64,000 nt of DNA, from contig JAUKTV010000001.1 in assembly GCA_030549205.1 (NCBI GenBank), positions 558,001 to 622,000 on the forward strand, read 5' to 3'. The stretch is from Apiosordaria backusii. Lineage: Eukaryota > Ascomycota > Sordariomycetes > Sordariales > Lasiosphaeriaceae. Positions 43,542 to 54,112 of this stretch are shown here, in pieces. Within the stretch, counting starts at the first letter, position 1. The number at the start of each line of letters is the position of its first letter. A program made the position numbers and the translations under genes. Under the pieces are notes generated by a model, which worked only from the letters and a program-made list of their open reading frames with translations, had not been told where the DNA came from and did not search any database.

Positions 43542-45155
43542 ATGGCCTATCTTGACACTATTCCGCCTAGATGGGAGGTTAAGTGTTACGAGCCTGAAGC
43601 TCTGGACGATTTTGGAAAAGCGACTTGGTACCGAGGTTGGATTCTCTATTCAAAGCCGACTTGGGCCGATTTGCATAACATTGGGGAGTTGGCTTTCGAT
43701 GAAATTCGGAAGGATATAAACGATGCAGGAAAACGGATTTACCCCGACGATCCACGAAAACAGCGGGAGATTTACCCCCACGAGAATCTCTTGGTTGCCA
43801 CTTTATGCCACCGAGAGAAACGTGGACAGTATCGTATTAGACAGTCAACGATCCCCCGAGGAAGGGTTAAGGACAACCTAAGGGACTTTGGCGCCGAAAA
43901 AGCGCCAACCTGGTGGAGTGCAAATAGCAGGTACGACAGAGAGGGCCCGAACATTCATTCAGGACTCCACGCCGAAGATGCAGTCCTGTTTCGGCATGAG
44001 AGAGAATGGAGGAAGGCACATCCAAACCGCCATCCTTTTAATGGTCAGCAACTTCGACTATTCGTCTACGGCCAACAGGCAAACTTAATGGGCCAGTCTG
44101 GCAACATACCATGCCAAGTCGACCCATGCAGTTAGAGCAAGTCCAAGAAACCGTCCTGTTGTACGGTGCTGACAAGATTGGGCGTACAATTCTTACTAAG
44201 GGGCAAGGAGACGGCTACAAACAGAGATGCGAAGGATGGCACAGGGAGTGTTGTTAGCGGAACTAGCAGCCTCAGTAATCCCAGGAGTGAAGAAAGTTCC
44301 AGGAGCTTTGGCAGAGGGCGTGATGTGTATGAGACCGGCATCCCCTTGACGGCGGAAGACTGGGACGAGATTGACCCAGACAAATATGAGTTCAAGGATC
44401 CTCTGAGCTCTCAGGATTGGAACTCACTGCTGGAGAGGACAGGTCCAACGACGTCGAGTGAACACGATGAGTACTCGGGACGTGAGCTTCCCAGACCTTC
44501 AAGACCAGAGCCCTCGACGGAATATCACCACGACGACCGGCCCCGGCGACATGACGAACGTTACGAACAGGGGCCATCCCGATACAAATCTCCAAAGAAA
44601 CACCGGAGCGGCGACGAAGGTTATGATAGTTACGGTCAGCAAGACTATGAGAAGCCATACACCAAGTACGATGACTACAGTAGGTATTCAGACTACTACA
44701 GCAATTACCAGTACGACGGCTCCAGATACTCAGGTGGCAGCAACAGCCGCGCTCTACCTCCCAGGTCTGGGTCGGCCGGTAAACACACTGCCCCAGGTTG
44801 CGACCCAAAGCGGGCAGATCCAGCGTCAGCCTACGGGCTGGAAAAAGCAATAGGGCGGCTGAACCTTCGAGAGACGGGCTCTTCCAACATGAAACGGTCA
44901 GCTGGGTCGACGGCAGGAGTACTCGATTCAACCAATGGCGTCATATTAGGGAAGTCATCAAGTGCACAGTCAAAACTCGCTCCCACCCAACGCAATAGAG
45001 CAGCTGACCCTACACGGCCAGCCCAAGCGTCCAGAGCTGTGACGCCATTGCCTGATCGGAGCCATCATCGTGGTTCTGGTAAAAACACGGAGTCTCGTGG
45101 TGCAGGTGAAGTGAGGCGAGTTGAACGTCGATTGAAACCGACACCGAGTTGCTGA
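43542..45155 (+). pseudogene. deaminase-fold-like protein with in-frame stop, low-complexity tail
   Basis: The ATG at 43542 opens 197 codons to a TAG at 44133-44135, after which the same frame continues unbroken for 340 codons. Before the stop, LVATLCHRE leads to LHAEDAVLFRHE (HAE: zinc His and catalytic Glu), then strand QLRLFVYG and an IPC/DPC pair. Just after it comes PSCCTVLTRLGVQFLL, the Cys and helix expected to close a cytidine-deaminase-like zinc site. The spacing between PC and the later Cys is longer than usual. The tail is Tyr/Asp/Ser/Arg-rich and disordered. No GT-AG intron that keeps frame and removes the TAG was found. A single CpA-to-TpA change (CAG to TAG) could explain it. 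Substrate unknown. Confidence 0.55.
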
Positions 45156-45759
45156 TCAAGCCTGAAGCCACGGGATGAGAAAGATTGTGGAAACAATCAG
45201 CTTGCGTACCATTCATTAGGTAGGTGGGGCGGTATGTAGGTAGGTAAAGTCATGACACGTCAGCGGCGAGCCCTGCAGGTCAGGTTTGTGTCATGTTTTG
45301 CCTTTCGTCTCTTTTCTTTTTGTTGTCTCCTAAGGTTCACTCTTTTCTTATTTTTGTTTTTGGATTCATTTTGGCTGCTGCATTCCAGGTTGCTTTTTGT
45401 TGTAATATTAAGTTACCGTTGAAGCGTCAATGCTGGACGAGGAGGGACCAGACAGGCATCTGGTCTTTCTAAAGATTCGTTACGACTCAAGCGGAGTTGA
45501 CCAACATGAAGAATGTGCGTTTGGATGAGTACCTAGGTACGTGACGATAGAAGATCGATTCCAGAGAGGCTAAGACTGTAATACAGACGAGACGATGGCC
45601 TGAACACCAGAAACACTGGCAAGTTTGATTCGCACCGTACTTAAAGCAACATATCTGCCTTACCTAGTTTACAATAATTTGCTCAATTTCCGGTAATAAT
45701 AATTTAATGCTTCTCATTTGACTTTCCTATCCCATGTGTGAATTTCCGACTTCTGACGA
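45156..45759. other. convergent spacer, T-rich and TAGGTA-rich
   Basis: 3' flanks of the deaminase-like gene and the Myb-like gene. Tandem TAGGTAGG motifs at 45217-45247 and a T-rich tract at about 45298-45380. No gene seen. Confidence 0.5.
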
Positions 45760-47110
45760 CTACCCAGGCTTAAGGGGGTTGGTCGTCTGCCAGCCGAGCT
45801 CACCCGCCGGATTGCGTCCTTCGGAGTGTGTTCGAGCGACGACTGGTCGCCTCGTTGACCTGACATGGAGGTATCCAGCAAAGGGTATTGATGGTGTTGT
45901 TACGCCACCCGGTGGTGGCGGTCCGCTGCCCGAGGGGGGAAACGGCGGCGGCGGCATCAGTTCTGCATCCCTCTGTGGCTGAGTGAACATTGTCTGAGAT
46001 GAGTCGCTAAAGATGCCCCCACTGAGTGATCCTTGAGGAGAATATAATGGTTCGAAATCTTCCGTCCTCCCTGATGGCCCCATACCTGGCGGAAGTAAGG
46101 ACGGTCCCATGTTGTTGAGATCGTGTTGGAGTGGGAGCGGGCCCTCGCGCCCTTTTTGGGATGCTCGGCTTTCTCTTCGCCAGCGATTGGTATGAGAGCG
46201 CGCATTTGACTGGATAGTCCGTATTCCGGCCGACATGCACGCTGCTTCAACGACTTCCCAACTCTCTCCCACCCGGTCCGCCAGAGGGGTCCACATCTGT
46301 TTCCGCAGAGCCATGTACTCGTGGGAGATGCGCTCTAGTCTCTGGCTGTCTTGGTCAAACGCTCCTCGCCTCTCCATAAGCCTTTCGTATCGTTTTCGGC
46401 ACGCATTCGCAGTCTTGGTTGGAAAATAGGTCTGTTGCAGTTCCAGCCAGTGCTTGCCACGGGACCGCGCCAGCACGAGGGTTCTGTCATCCGCCGCACT
46501 CCAAGTCCCGTAGTTGTATGCCGAGTGAGGGTACTCTGGAATAACAATCTCAACTTCCGGGGGAAGATTTCTGTCTCCATCTCCGTCTTTGTCTCTGTTC
46601 TTGTCTCCTCCCATCGGTTCGGGCCCGTCATTATTGTCAGGAGTTCTGGACACGTGCGGCACTCTGTTATCGTAACTGACTGGAGGGGCCATGATCGACT
46701 GCAACGAATACTGCCAACTGGGCTCTTGAGAAGTAGTCGGCTGTGGTGCATGTGACGATTCCCCGTGGTAGCTGACCTGGCCGTCGGTATTCCAACCCCG
46801 GGAGGATGTGGGTTCTACTGGCATGTCTGGGGGAAGTTCCGCACTTCGGGTTGGGGGCCGAAGACCACGCGGTCTCAACATCGCTTCGGGTCCGCGTCGA
46901 TACTCTGCCGTGTCACACAGACTAGAGAGGCGTTTGATACAGCTCGCGGCGTTCTGAATTGCTTTTCCTAGTGTAGTTTCGCCATCTTGCAAGAAGCTGA
47001 CAGTTTGCTGAACTGGTCAAGCAACCGATACCAAACAAGACAAAGCAGCTCGGATGCCTGGAGCCGCACTGATGAGGTAATTCTCCCTCTCCTGCGCAGA
47101 TCGGCTCCAT
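45760..47110 (-). CDS. Myb/SANT-like DNA-binding protein
   Basis: Main exon complement(45760..46996), proposed first exon 47070..47110 (425 aa in all). GTWSAADDRTLVLARSRG, then KHWLELQQTYFPTKTANACRKRYERL, form a Myb/SANT repeat with the spaced tryptophan pattern, near residues 180-230. A second Trp-containing helical segment follows (ISHEYMALRKQMWTPLADR). The rest is Pro/Gly/Ser-rich and probably disordered, including PPPPFPPSGSGPPPPGG. Probably nuclear; a DNA- or chromatin-binding role is inferred. The first exon is tentative: its donor GTGCGG is weak, although the phase fits. The main frame has no ATG before residue 38, so an upstream exon is needed or the start lies at 46881. Confidence 0.75.
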
Positions 47111-48124
47111 CAGGCAGACTGGGCGGATATCGCTGGCAAAGAAGTCGACTTGGAATTTTCGCCAGATGGACCTTTGGGCGAATGAAAGCGGGTCCGGAGG
47201 CCGCTGCTACTGCAGGACATGCCGCATCAGAGAGGGTGTGGATCTAGAGCATGCCGCATCAACGAACGAAGGGCCAGACTTTCACCGAAAATGAGACCTG
47301 GTGGATCTGCCATTGCAAGTTCGGAGATATTCCCAACTGGTGAGGCTTGCACTGGCACCTGAAGCCACAGTTAAATTATGGCTATTAGCTTTGCTAGTAT
47401 GTGATTGAATCTGCCCTTAATCCTTTATATTTCAGCAGTTAATTGATCATGAATGACGTGCCTAAGAGGGATGGCATAGGTACGTAGTACAAACTATTTT
47501 GATAAGTGTCCCGGTATAAGGCAGTCTCCTCGGTATATTTCTCTCCCCACTATCCCTAATCAACGCCCCATGTTGCCAGTGACCCATTGACCATCCGACT
47601 CGTCTTTTTTCCTTCCAGAAAGGCCCTCTTTGACTGCTGGCCAGCCATGCAGAGCTAACGCATGCAGCCTCTATCGCGCTGCATTTATGGTGCGATGCAT
47701 GGAGCGGTCGTTCAACCAGTCAGGAGGCTTCGGGGCATTAACAAGCGAACTTTTTGTCCAAGCTTGTCCTGCAGGGTTTCACTGATCGCTTCGTCGACGG
47801 CTCGGAAATACTGTCATCCAGAATATTGCAGATGGCTTTGACGCCCGCTCGGACATTCAAAGACTGCATCTGAGAGGGATTCTTTGGGTCAGGATTGTTT
47901 GTGCATAAGCTACATGTTTCACAACTTAATATCCTTTGTGCATAGTAATGCAGCCCCTTTCTTGCCCCCTTTTTGGCCCCTTTTTTGGCCCCAATTTCAA
48001 CCCTTCACAACACACAAGATAAGGGTGTTCCAGCGCACCAAAAATGCCTGCCTGATTGATATTCCTCAGTTGTCCTGGTGAACAACCACTCTCACAAAGA
48101 GACGGCCATCAGCTCGCAACACAC
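47111..48124. other. spacer with pyrimidine/GGCC tandem tract
   Basis: No gene recognised. An imperfect tandem of GCCCC-T(4-6)-GG units lies at 47952-47995. Confidence 0.5.
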
Positions 48125-48772
48125 TCATCCCATTCGCGGCTCTTCCCCCATCCTCTGTAACACCCGTAAACATTCCCTTGCTAGCCCCCTGAAATCCAGC
48201 TCAATGCCGCCACTACTGCCATCTTCAAGCATACTTTCCTCTTTTTGCTCTTCATTGCCATTCATTCCATGCAACGGGGTTGCTCCGCGATCAAGCTGAT
48301 TGACCTCGACAGCCATTTCCACCAGGATCGTGTCGACATGGCCTCGAAGTTTCATCATTTCCAGCTGTTCAGAGAGATGTGATGGTGAGGGGATGGTGTG
48401 AATAGGCAAGCGTCTGGCATCTTCGCTCCCTTGCCATGGAAATGGAGTAGAAGAGTTCCAGACGATGGAGGAAGTGGCTTGGTAGGACCTAATGGCAGTG
48501 CCTGGGCTCTGGAAAATTTCCGGGTTCGAAAAAAAGATGTGATTAAGACAGATTGCATCGAGAGACCGGAGGAAGTGAACGATGGAGGGGGTTGTGGTTT
48601 TCAAGGCGTGGGCGAAGGTAGTTGCTTTGACCAACGGGAGCTTGGTGGTGCGATCTTCGAAGCTGGATGTGACTGGGAGATTTTCGGTGCTGGTGATAGA
48701 GCTGTAGACCTTAGAGTGAAGTGTGATGAGAACGAGGATAGGTGGAGATGGATCAAAATCAAGGAGATTCAT
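48125..48772 (-). CDS. hypothetical protein at border of AT-rich island
   Basis: 215 aa from the ATG at 48772; the frame stays open upstream to 48931 without an ATG, so it could be the 3' part of a longer gene cut by the neighbouring AT-rich island. The N-terminal half is hydrophobic-patterned (PPILVLITLHSKVYSS, IVHFLRSLDAICL). The C-terminus is helical and acidic (LEMMKLRGHVDTILVEMAVEV). This is loosely like the C-terminal regulatory part of fungal zinc-cluster factors, but no motif settles it. Family not recognised. Confidence 0.5.
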   Translation of the reverse strand: MNLLDFDPSPPILVLITLHSKVYSSITSTENLPVTSSFEDRTTKLPLVKATTFAHALKTTTPSIVHFLRSLDAICLNHIFFSNPEIFQSPGTAIRSYQATSSIVWNSSTPFPWQGSEDARRLPIHTIPSPSHLSEQLEMMKLRGHVDTILVEMAVEVNQLDRGATPLHGMNGNEEQKEESMLEDGSSGGIELDFRGLARECLRVLQRMGEEPRMG

Positions 48773-49099
48773 CTTTTGGTAAGGTTTTGGATTTTGGGCG
48801 ATCGGTAGATAGGTACGGAGAATGCAGAGAATGACCTGCAGTTGTTGCGATAGCAACGTATTTAGCCTCCTGGGAATCTTGTTCCTGGTGAAACGCCTAA
48901 TGTAAGGGGACAAAGGGGACTTCCTGGCCACAAAGTCAACTAAGTATATGAACGTCTGTTTTAGCTATCGTCCACACCCAACAACTTCGATTACAAAGCT
49001 AGACTTGTGACACCGTAGCTCTATACTTTTTAATAACTCGAATACGTGCTTCTCCGTCGGCAGGAGTGCCTTATCAGCGGCCAACCTTTCTAGCATCCC
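48773..49099. other. transition to AT-rich island
   Basis: Base composition shifts from ordinary to AT-rich along this stretch; no gene seen. Confidence 0.4.
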
Positions 49100-49291
49100 G
49101 TAAATCGTCCCTACTACCGCGTTATCTTTTATTAACTAAAGAGTTCGAAAGCTTATTTAAAACCTATTATAATGGTTATTAATAAATATACTTAATATAA
49201 TAGGTAGTCCGTTATATACTTACCTATTCAACTTGCTTGAAAAATCTCTCTCTCTACTGTTAAATCTAACACTAAAGTTTAAGCCAAATAT

Positions 49292-49523
49292 TGTCACGGA
49301 GAGGTAGATATCCAGAGGCAAAGCTACTGTAGGTCTGACTAAATTGATTGAATTCTAAGCTAAAGAAGAAAAAAGGAAGTAAATAAAGGTCTGGCTGCAA
49401 GCAAGGCTTTTGAAGTGACTGCAGCCCAGACTGTAAAAGCTTTTCCCAATCGGGCCTAGTGGCTTTTCCTTATCTTATCTCCTGTGACGGCAGACCTACA
49501 TGTCATAGGCCAGTGCTGTAACA
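49292..49523. mobile_element. candidate solo LTR
   Basis: The 232-bp segment starts TGTCACGG and ends GCTGTAACA (TG..CA ends). It is flanked by AATAT on the left and AATAC on the right, a possible 5-bp target-site duplication differing by one C/T transition. It is more GC-rich than the surrounding island and contains inverted TGTAGGTCTG/CAGACCTACA (49328-49337, 49491-49500) and an imperfect palindrome at 49391-49433. No internal retroelement region or second LTR lies nearby. Confidence 0.45.
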
Positions 49524-49571
49524 AATACCGTAATTATTATAATTAGCTCAAACCCTTACTGTATAAACTAG

Positions 49572-50325
49572 AGACATACTTGCTATATCTTGCACTTTGT
49601 TAATTCGTACCTTGTGGGATATAATAAATGTATTTTTCAATGCTCTACTTATAATTTTATATTAGAAAACTTAGAATTACTGTCTATTACGCTATTGCTA
49701 TTTCCTATCACTATTATATAACCATTACTTTTACCTATAATTAACCTTACTATTATTAAAAATAAAGCTATTACTATTTATAAAAAAGATTATAGAAAAT
49801 AATATATATTAATAAGCTATTAAGCTATTACTTAGCTCTATACTTTATCTCTACTATATATATAATAGGCTAGGAAACCTTTAGGGCTAGTGAGTTATAA
49901 GAGCTTAGTTAGTTTATTGCCTTGTGCCTTGGAGGTTTATAGTTTATTTTTTTTGTTTATTTTTATTGAATATTAGCGTTGGAAATTAATAAGAAATAAA
50001 TAAGGCCTTACTGCGCTATTGAAAGACAGTTTTATAATAATTTCTTAATGTTACGTAGGGTAGTAGATAGTAAAGTAGGTAGTAAAAAAGAAGGTAATAG
50101 TTTAGTAAGAGTTACGTTATTGTAAGTAGATTTGTAAAGTAGGTAGAAGAAAGGCTGTTAATTATAATAAAGGTGAGAAAAATGGTAGTTTTAGCTATAT
50201 TGTAGTGAAATCTGAAAAAGGTATATTGAAAAAAATTAAATTGTTTGCAGGGTAGGGATTAGTATGGGAAAAGGTAGCCCCACAAGGTACGAATTGATAA
50301 AGTGTAAGGTACAGTAAGTATGTCT
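49572..50325. repeat. 47-bp inverted repeat pair with RIP-type divergence
   Basis: Arms 49572-49618 and 50279-50325 are inverted copies matching at 41 of 47 positions; all six mismatches are transitions (G/A or C/T). Both arms contain AATTCGTACCTTGTGGG in the same relative place. They enclose about 660 bp of very AT-rich sequence and may be terminal inverted repeats of a decayed DNA transposon, or two inverted copies of one longer repeat. Confidence 0.65.
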
Positions 50326-51120
50326 TATAAACTATCCCTTTTTTATATAATTACCTAATATAATATAAATTATTACTCCTTATAAAGATATATTTAATCT
50401 CTATAAACCTTATTAATAATATAATATTAAACCTTTCTATATAAATTATAATATAGATAAGCTAAAGTTTACATAGCTGCTTATATATAAAAGCTTCAAT
50501 TTAATTACTATCTATTTAAATATAATATTACTAATATTTAGTATAATAAGGCTTTATTATATATTATTTTAAGCTCCTTTAAGATTATATAATACTTTAT
50601 ACTAAATATATCGTTAAACTCCTTAAAGCTTCATTATTCTAACTTAAGTCTATTATTTTTTTACTATTTATCTTACCTAAATAGAAGGCATTTACTTTTC
50701 TACTCCGTAAATACTTAATTAAATAGTAAAATTATTAAGTCTCTTTAAGCTTTTAATTAAGTTAACTTATATTAAAGTAATATACTATTTATAAAGGAGG
50801 AAAAGACAATTTCAAAAGAAGATTTTTATTTTTTTAATAAATTATTTTTTAATTAATAATTAAAAAGAAATTAGATAAGTTTATAACAAATATAATGTAA
50901 ATTAAAATTATTATATTAATTATAAGAATATTATCAGATAAATCTTTAGTCTTAATTAAAGAGAGCATTAGTTTAGGCTTTATATTTAAAACTATAAGTA
51001 CCCTAATATAAACTATCTATATTAAAAGATCTTAGATAATATACTTTAAGTAAATAGTAATAGTTAATAAGTCTTAATGCTATTAATTTAAGGAAATGGA
51101 ATGAGAAGCTAATAATGGCG

Positions 51121-51713
51121 GAAATTTTTAGAAGTGTTTGTCGGTGAGAAGTGTGTAGGTATTATTCCGTACGGTGGAGGAGTAGATACGTCACCGGTAT
51201 AACCATCATCCCAGGGCCCAGCACACCACTTACTGTACAACCAAACAAGCTCCAACTAACGTCAGGAGATGTCGGCAGGACAGTCAGTCAGGCTGTGGCT
51301 TGGCACTGGGCTTGGCACAATAATTGATAGTGCGCCAGCCGGAGAGTACAAATATTGTGAGGACTTCAACGGACACACAGATAGTTTGACTGAACATCAT
51401 CAATCAAGTCATCTACCCACACTGCGTCAGCCATCCCTGACAATCAGCACCTTGATTACCCCTCAATTGGCCGATGTTTGGAATTCTCTTCCTTTGAGAA
51501 GTAGTGCCCTTATTGGCCTGGGGCTGCGCGAAGCACCTATCTAAATTTTTCATCTCGTCACCATCTCAACGGAAGACACCTGCAATCACCGGTGCGTACT
51601 TGAAAGCTGCTTTTCTTTCTTCTCTCCCTCGTGAACCTATGAACCAATGAACCTAGCCCTGGTTCTTTTCTGAAATCATGATTTGCTGATACATCTAAAT
51701 TCTTTCTCATCAG
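51121..51713. other. right flank of AT-rich island; possible lost 5' exon
   Basis: A frame open from 51498 to 51591 ends ..AITG at a GTGCGT donor and joins in phase with the exon at 51714, but contains no ATG. A 91-codon frame starts at 51269 with unrecognised content. Confidence 0.35.
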
Positions 51714-52216
51714 GCGCCTTATCCCCCGAGGCGCTCGATGCGCTCCTCGAGACACCGCAGTTCAAGGGCTGCCTCACCGCGCTGGGCTTTGAGCAGCCCC
51801 CTGTCCTTTTCCGCCCCGCCCATCTTATATATCCACATGAGCTCAACATGCCCCGTGTGACTTTCGCCATACTGAGCTTCCCGTATCCGGCAACGCAGGA
51901 GCAGCGAGATGGATTCTACGCCACCAGTCGTCTCCCGCTCCCGGATTTATTCTGGGAAGAGACCCCCTTGGGCAGGTCTAGCAGGACCTTAGGGCCCAGG
52001 GCGAGTAAGGTGTGGGCCCGCGGGCCGCACAAGCTCCCAGGCGGGCGCGGGGTGGAAATTAGTCTGATCTATCAGCCGTGGCGGAAGCCAGAGTGGGAGG
52101 ACGCCGCGGCTGGAGAGGAGTTGGAGAAGCGGGAACGTTGGATGAGCGCTGTATCGCGCCGTCTGGGCTTGCTGGCTATCTCAGTGGAGCGTTGTGACAT
52201 GCACCGCCTAGTATGA
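51714..52216 (+). CDS. hypothetical protein, 3' exon (5' end missing or truncated)
   Basis: The exon follows a CATCAG acceptor; about 167 codons to the TGA/UTR. It reads ALSPEALDALLETPQFKG and later ATQEQRDGFYATSRLPLPDLF, then GVEISLIYQPWRKPEWED and a helical end with SRRLGLLAISVERCDMHRL. Strong codon bias and high GC mark it as real coding sequence. The upstream piece (51498-51591) joins in phase but has no start codon, so the gene's 5' part may lie in, or have been lost to, the AT-rich island. Family not recognised. Confidence 0.5.
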
Positions 52217-54112
52217 TGGAGGACTCCGTTCCGTCCGTTCACACCGGCCACAGCACACTGCCTTGTTGGATCAATTTAGAAAGCTCTTGACATGAACATG
52301 GAATGGTACCCACCACGTACGGTGGCTCAGGTTTATGTCGATGGACCCTGATAATCTCGATTTCGCTATATTGCTTATAGCATCTTTAACTATATATAGA
52401 TTGTATATATAGGTAATTTTGGGCTCCTAAGGTATATATAACCAGCTTATACGCTCCTATAATAAAAATACCTGGAAGACACTTTGCTTGGATCCAAGGG
52501 GGCATATACCAATGCTTTTTTCTTCGCTGAATTGTTATTACTGCTGCTGTTGTATTGGGAATTCTGAGACATGGGAAAGAAAGGGAGCGGAGGATAGGAA
52601 GGTAGAGGTGTTCTGGATAGCCTCGGTTCATGGTTCGCTGTTTTGTGAGGGCGCGAGTATAAGTAACAACTCTTTTTTTTTTGTTCATTACATATTTTTT
52701 CCTTTTTTCTTTCGTGCGTGTGGTGAAGTTTGACAGTAACAGGGACGAAGACGGTCGTGCACAGGAACGGCACAGGCATACTGGACAGAATCTTGTTTCA
52801 TTGCTTTCTATTGTGTACACATTCTTGTCTTCTTCGTTTGATTTCGTTCGTTTTATTTTTATTAGTGTTTTTCATTGCATTACTATCTTTGCTTGTCGCA
52901 GAAAAAGGCAAGAGAAGCGGGTTTGTGTGAGGAAGAGGAATAAGAGCATATATCGTGTACACTTGTGTTATCTTATATGTACTACATAGGTACAGAGGAG
53001 TGGTGTGTAACTTAACTGGAAATAGTACCATTGGGAGAAGAGAGAAGAATAGAAGCAATTCAAGTAGCGTCCCAGCCATGACATAATCTAACATTTAGGT
53101 GGCTGAAAAGATCATGTGTCGCACAGACCTCTATTTATCCTATCTATATAACCAAACCTAAGGTAGAGTCCTTTTGAAGGGTGAGCGATGTTGAACCGGA
53201 CGAGAACCGGCTAAAGTCTGAGGTGCCGGCGCCGGATGCAACCTTGTGTTGACTGGTCTCGGCCTTCTGGTTGAGATAAGCTTTTTGCGGATTGTGGGGG
53301 AAGGGAAGGATGTTTTAACGGGCAATATAAACAAAAAAGGAAGCGAATGGGACGGTTGGCGGAGATGGTTCCGTTGGGGTGGATGAATTCTCTGCCTTGT
53401 GGCCCAAGCATCGGAGCAAGGCAAGGGGGGATGTGGTGAAGATCTGAAGATCTGGGGTAAAGCTTAAATCTAGTTGATCATCATCAAGACGGGTCTCGGC
53501 TCAGGATGCTGGAAGTATCTATTTCCAAGCCTTCTAAGGCGAAGAGTCAACACAAACAGGAGTTACCATCAAGCGGCACTAACTTTTAATAATCCAACGC
53601 TCGACCACCAAACAGCTTACGCGTCCCAGCATCGTCACTGCCACCGTTGTTTAACTAGCTCCATCTCACGAGCGACCGCTTGTCCCCATCTTAAAGTGAG
53701 CCGTCCCGTCCCGATTTCCCGGGCCAGGCCACGGAACATGCACTTCCATCCAAGAAAACGATGGGGTAACCTCGTGGGTGTACCGGGGTTTCAAACTAAT
53801 GCAGACACTATATCATGACAAACAAACTGCCGGGGCTACGCCCCTGTTTTACAAGAGGAGTTTCCACCAGTTGCCAATAGGAAATCTGGACACCGTTGAG
53901 TTACGGTAGCTGACGATCGGTCCTAATCTCCTAATAGCAAACGAGAGATGTTGCCTTGGTGATGTTGGAGCTCATCGATGCTCATCCTCATCGCCACACT
54001 GCATCTCATCTCACAACACCCTACATCACACATGACTGACTGAGTGTTATCTCTCTCCAACCCCACCTTCCATGGCCATGTCCCGTTGTGCTTTCCTTTT
54101 GGAAGTGAAGCC
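52217..54112. other. 1.9 kb spacer, nothing recognised
   Basis: Contains AT-rich patches (about 52360-52450), a T-rich stretch (52670-52710) and no frame with coding character; 53474-53818 is open but unrecognisable. No RNA gene identified. Confidence 0.5.

Larger units (their letters stand above)
49100..51120. repeat. AT-rich, RIP-type degenerate repeat island
   Basis: About 2 kb of strongly AT-rich sequence (runs such as TTATATAT and AATTAATAATTAA) without any open frame of note, sharply unlike the flanks. Embedded short segments of higher GC include a candidate solo LTR and a pair of inverted arms whose differences are all transitions. This is what repeat-induced point mutation leaves of old transposons in Pezizomycotina. 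The original element cannot be named. Confidence 0.85.

Noticed and set aside
47952..47995. GCCCC-T(n)-GG tract as a possible CRISPR-like or satellite array
   Set aside because: Only three to four irregular units with no spacers; a simple low-complexity tract in a eukaryotic genome.
53474..53818. 114-codon frame in the 52-54 kb spacer
   Set aside because: Cys/His/Arg content looks random; no signal, domain or splice context.
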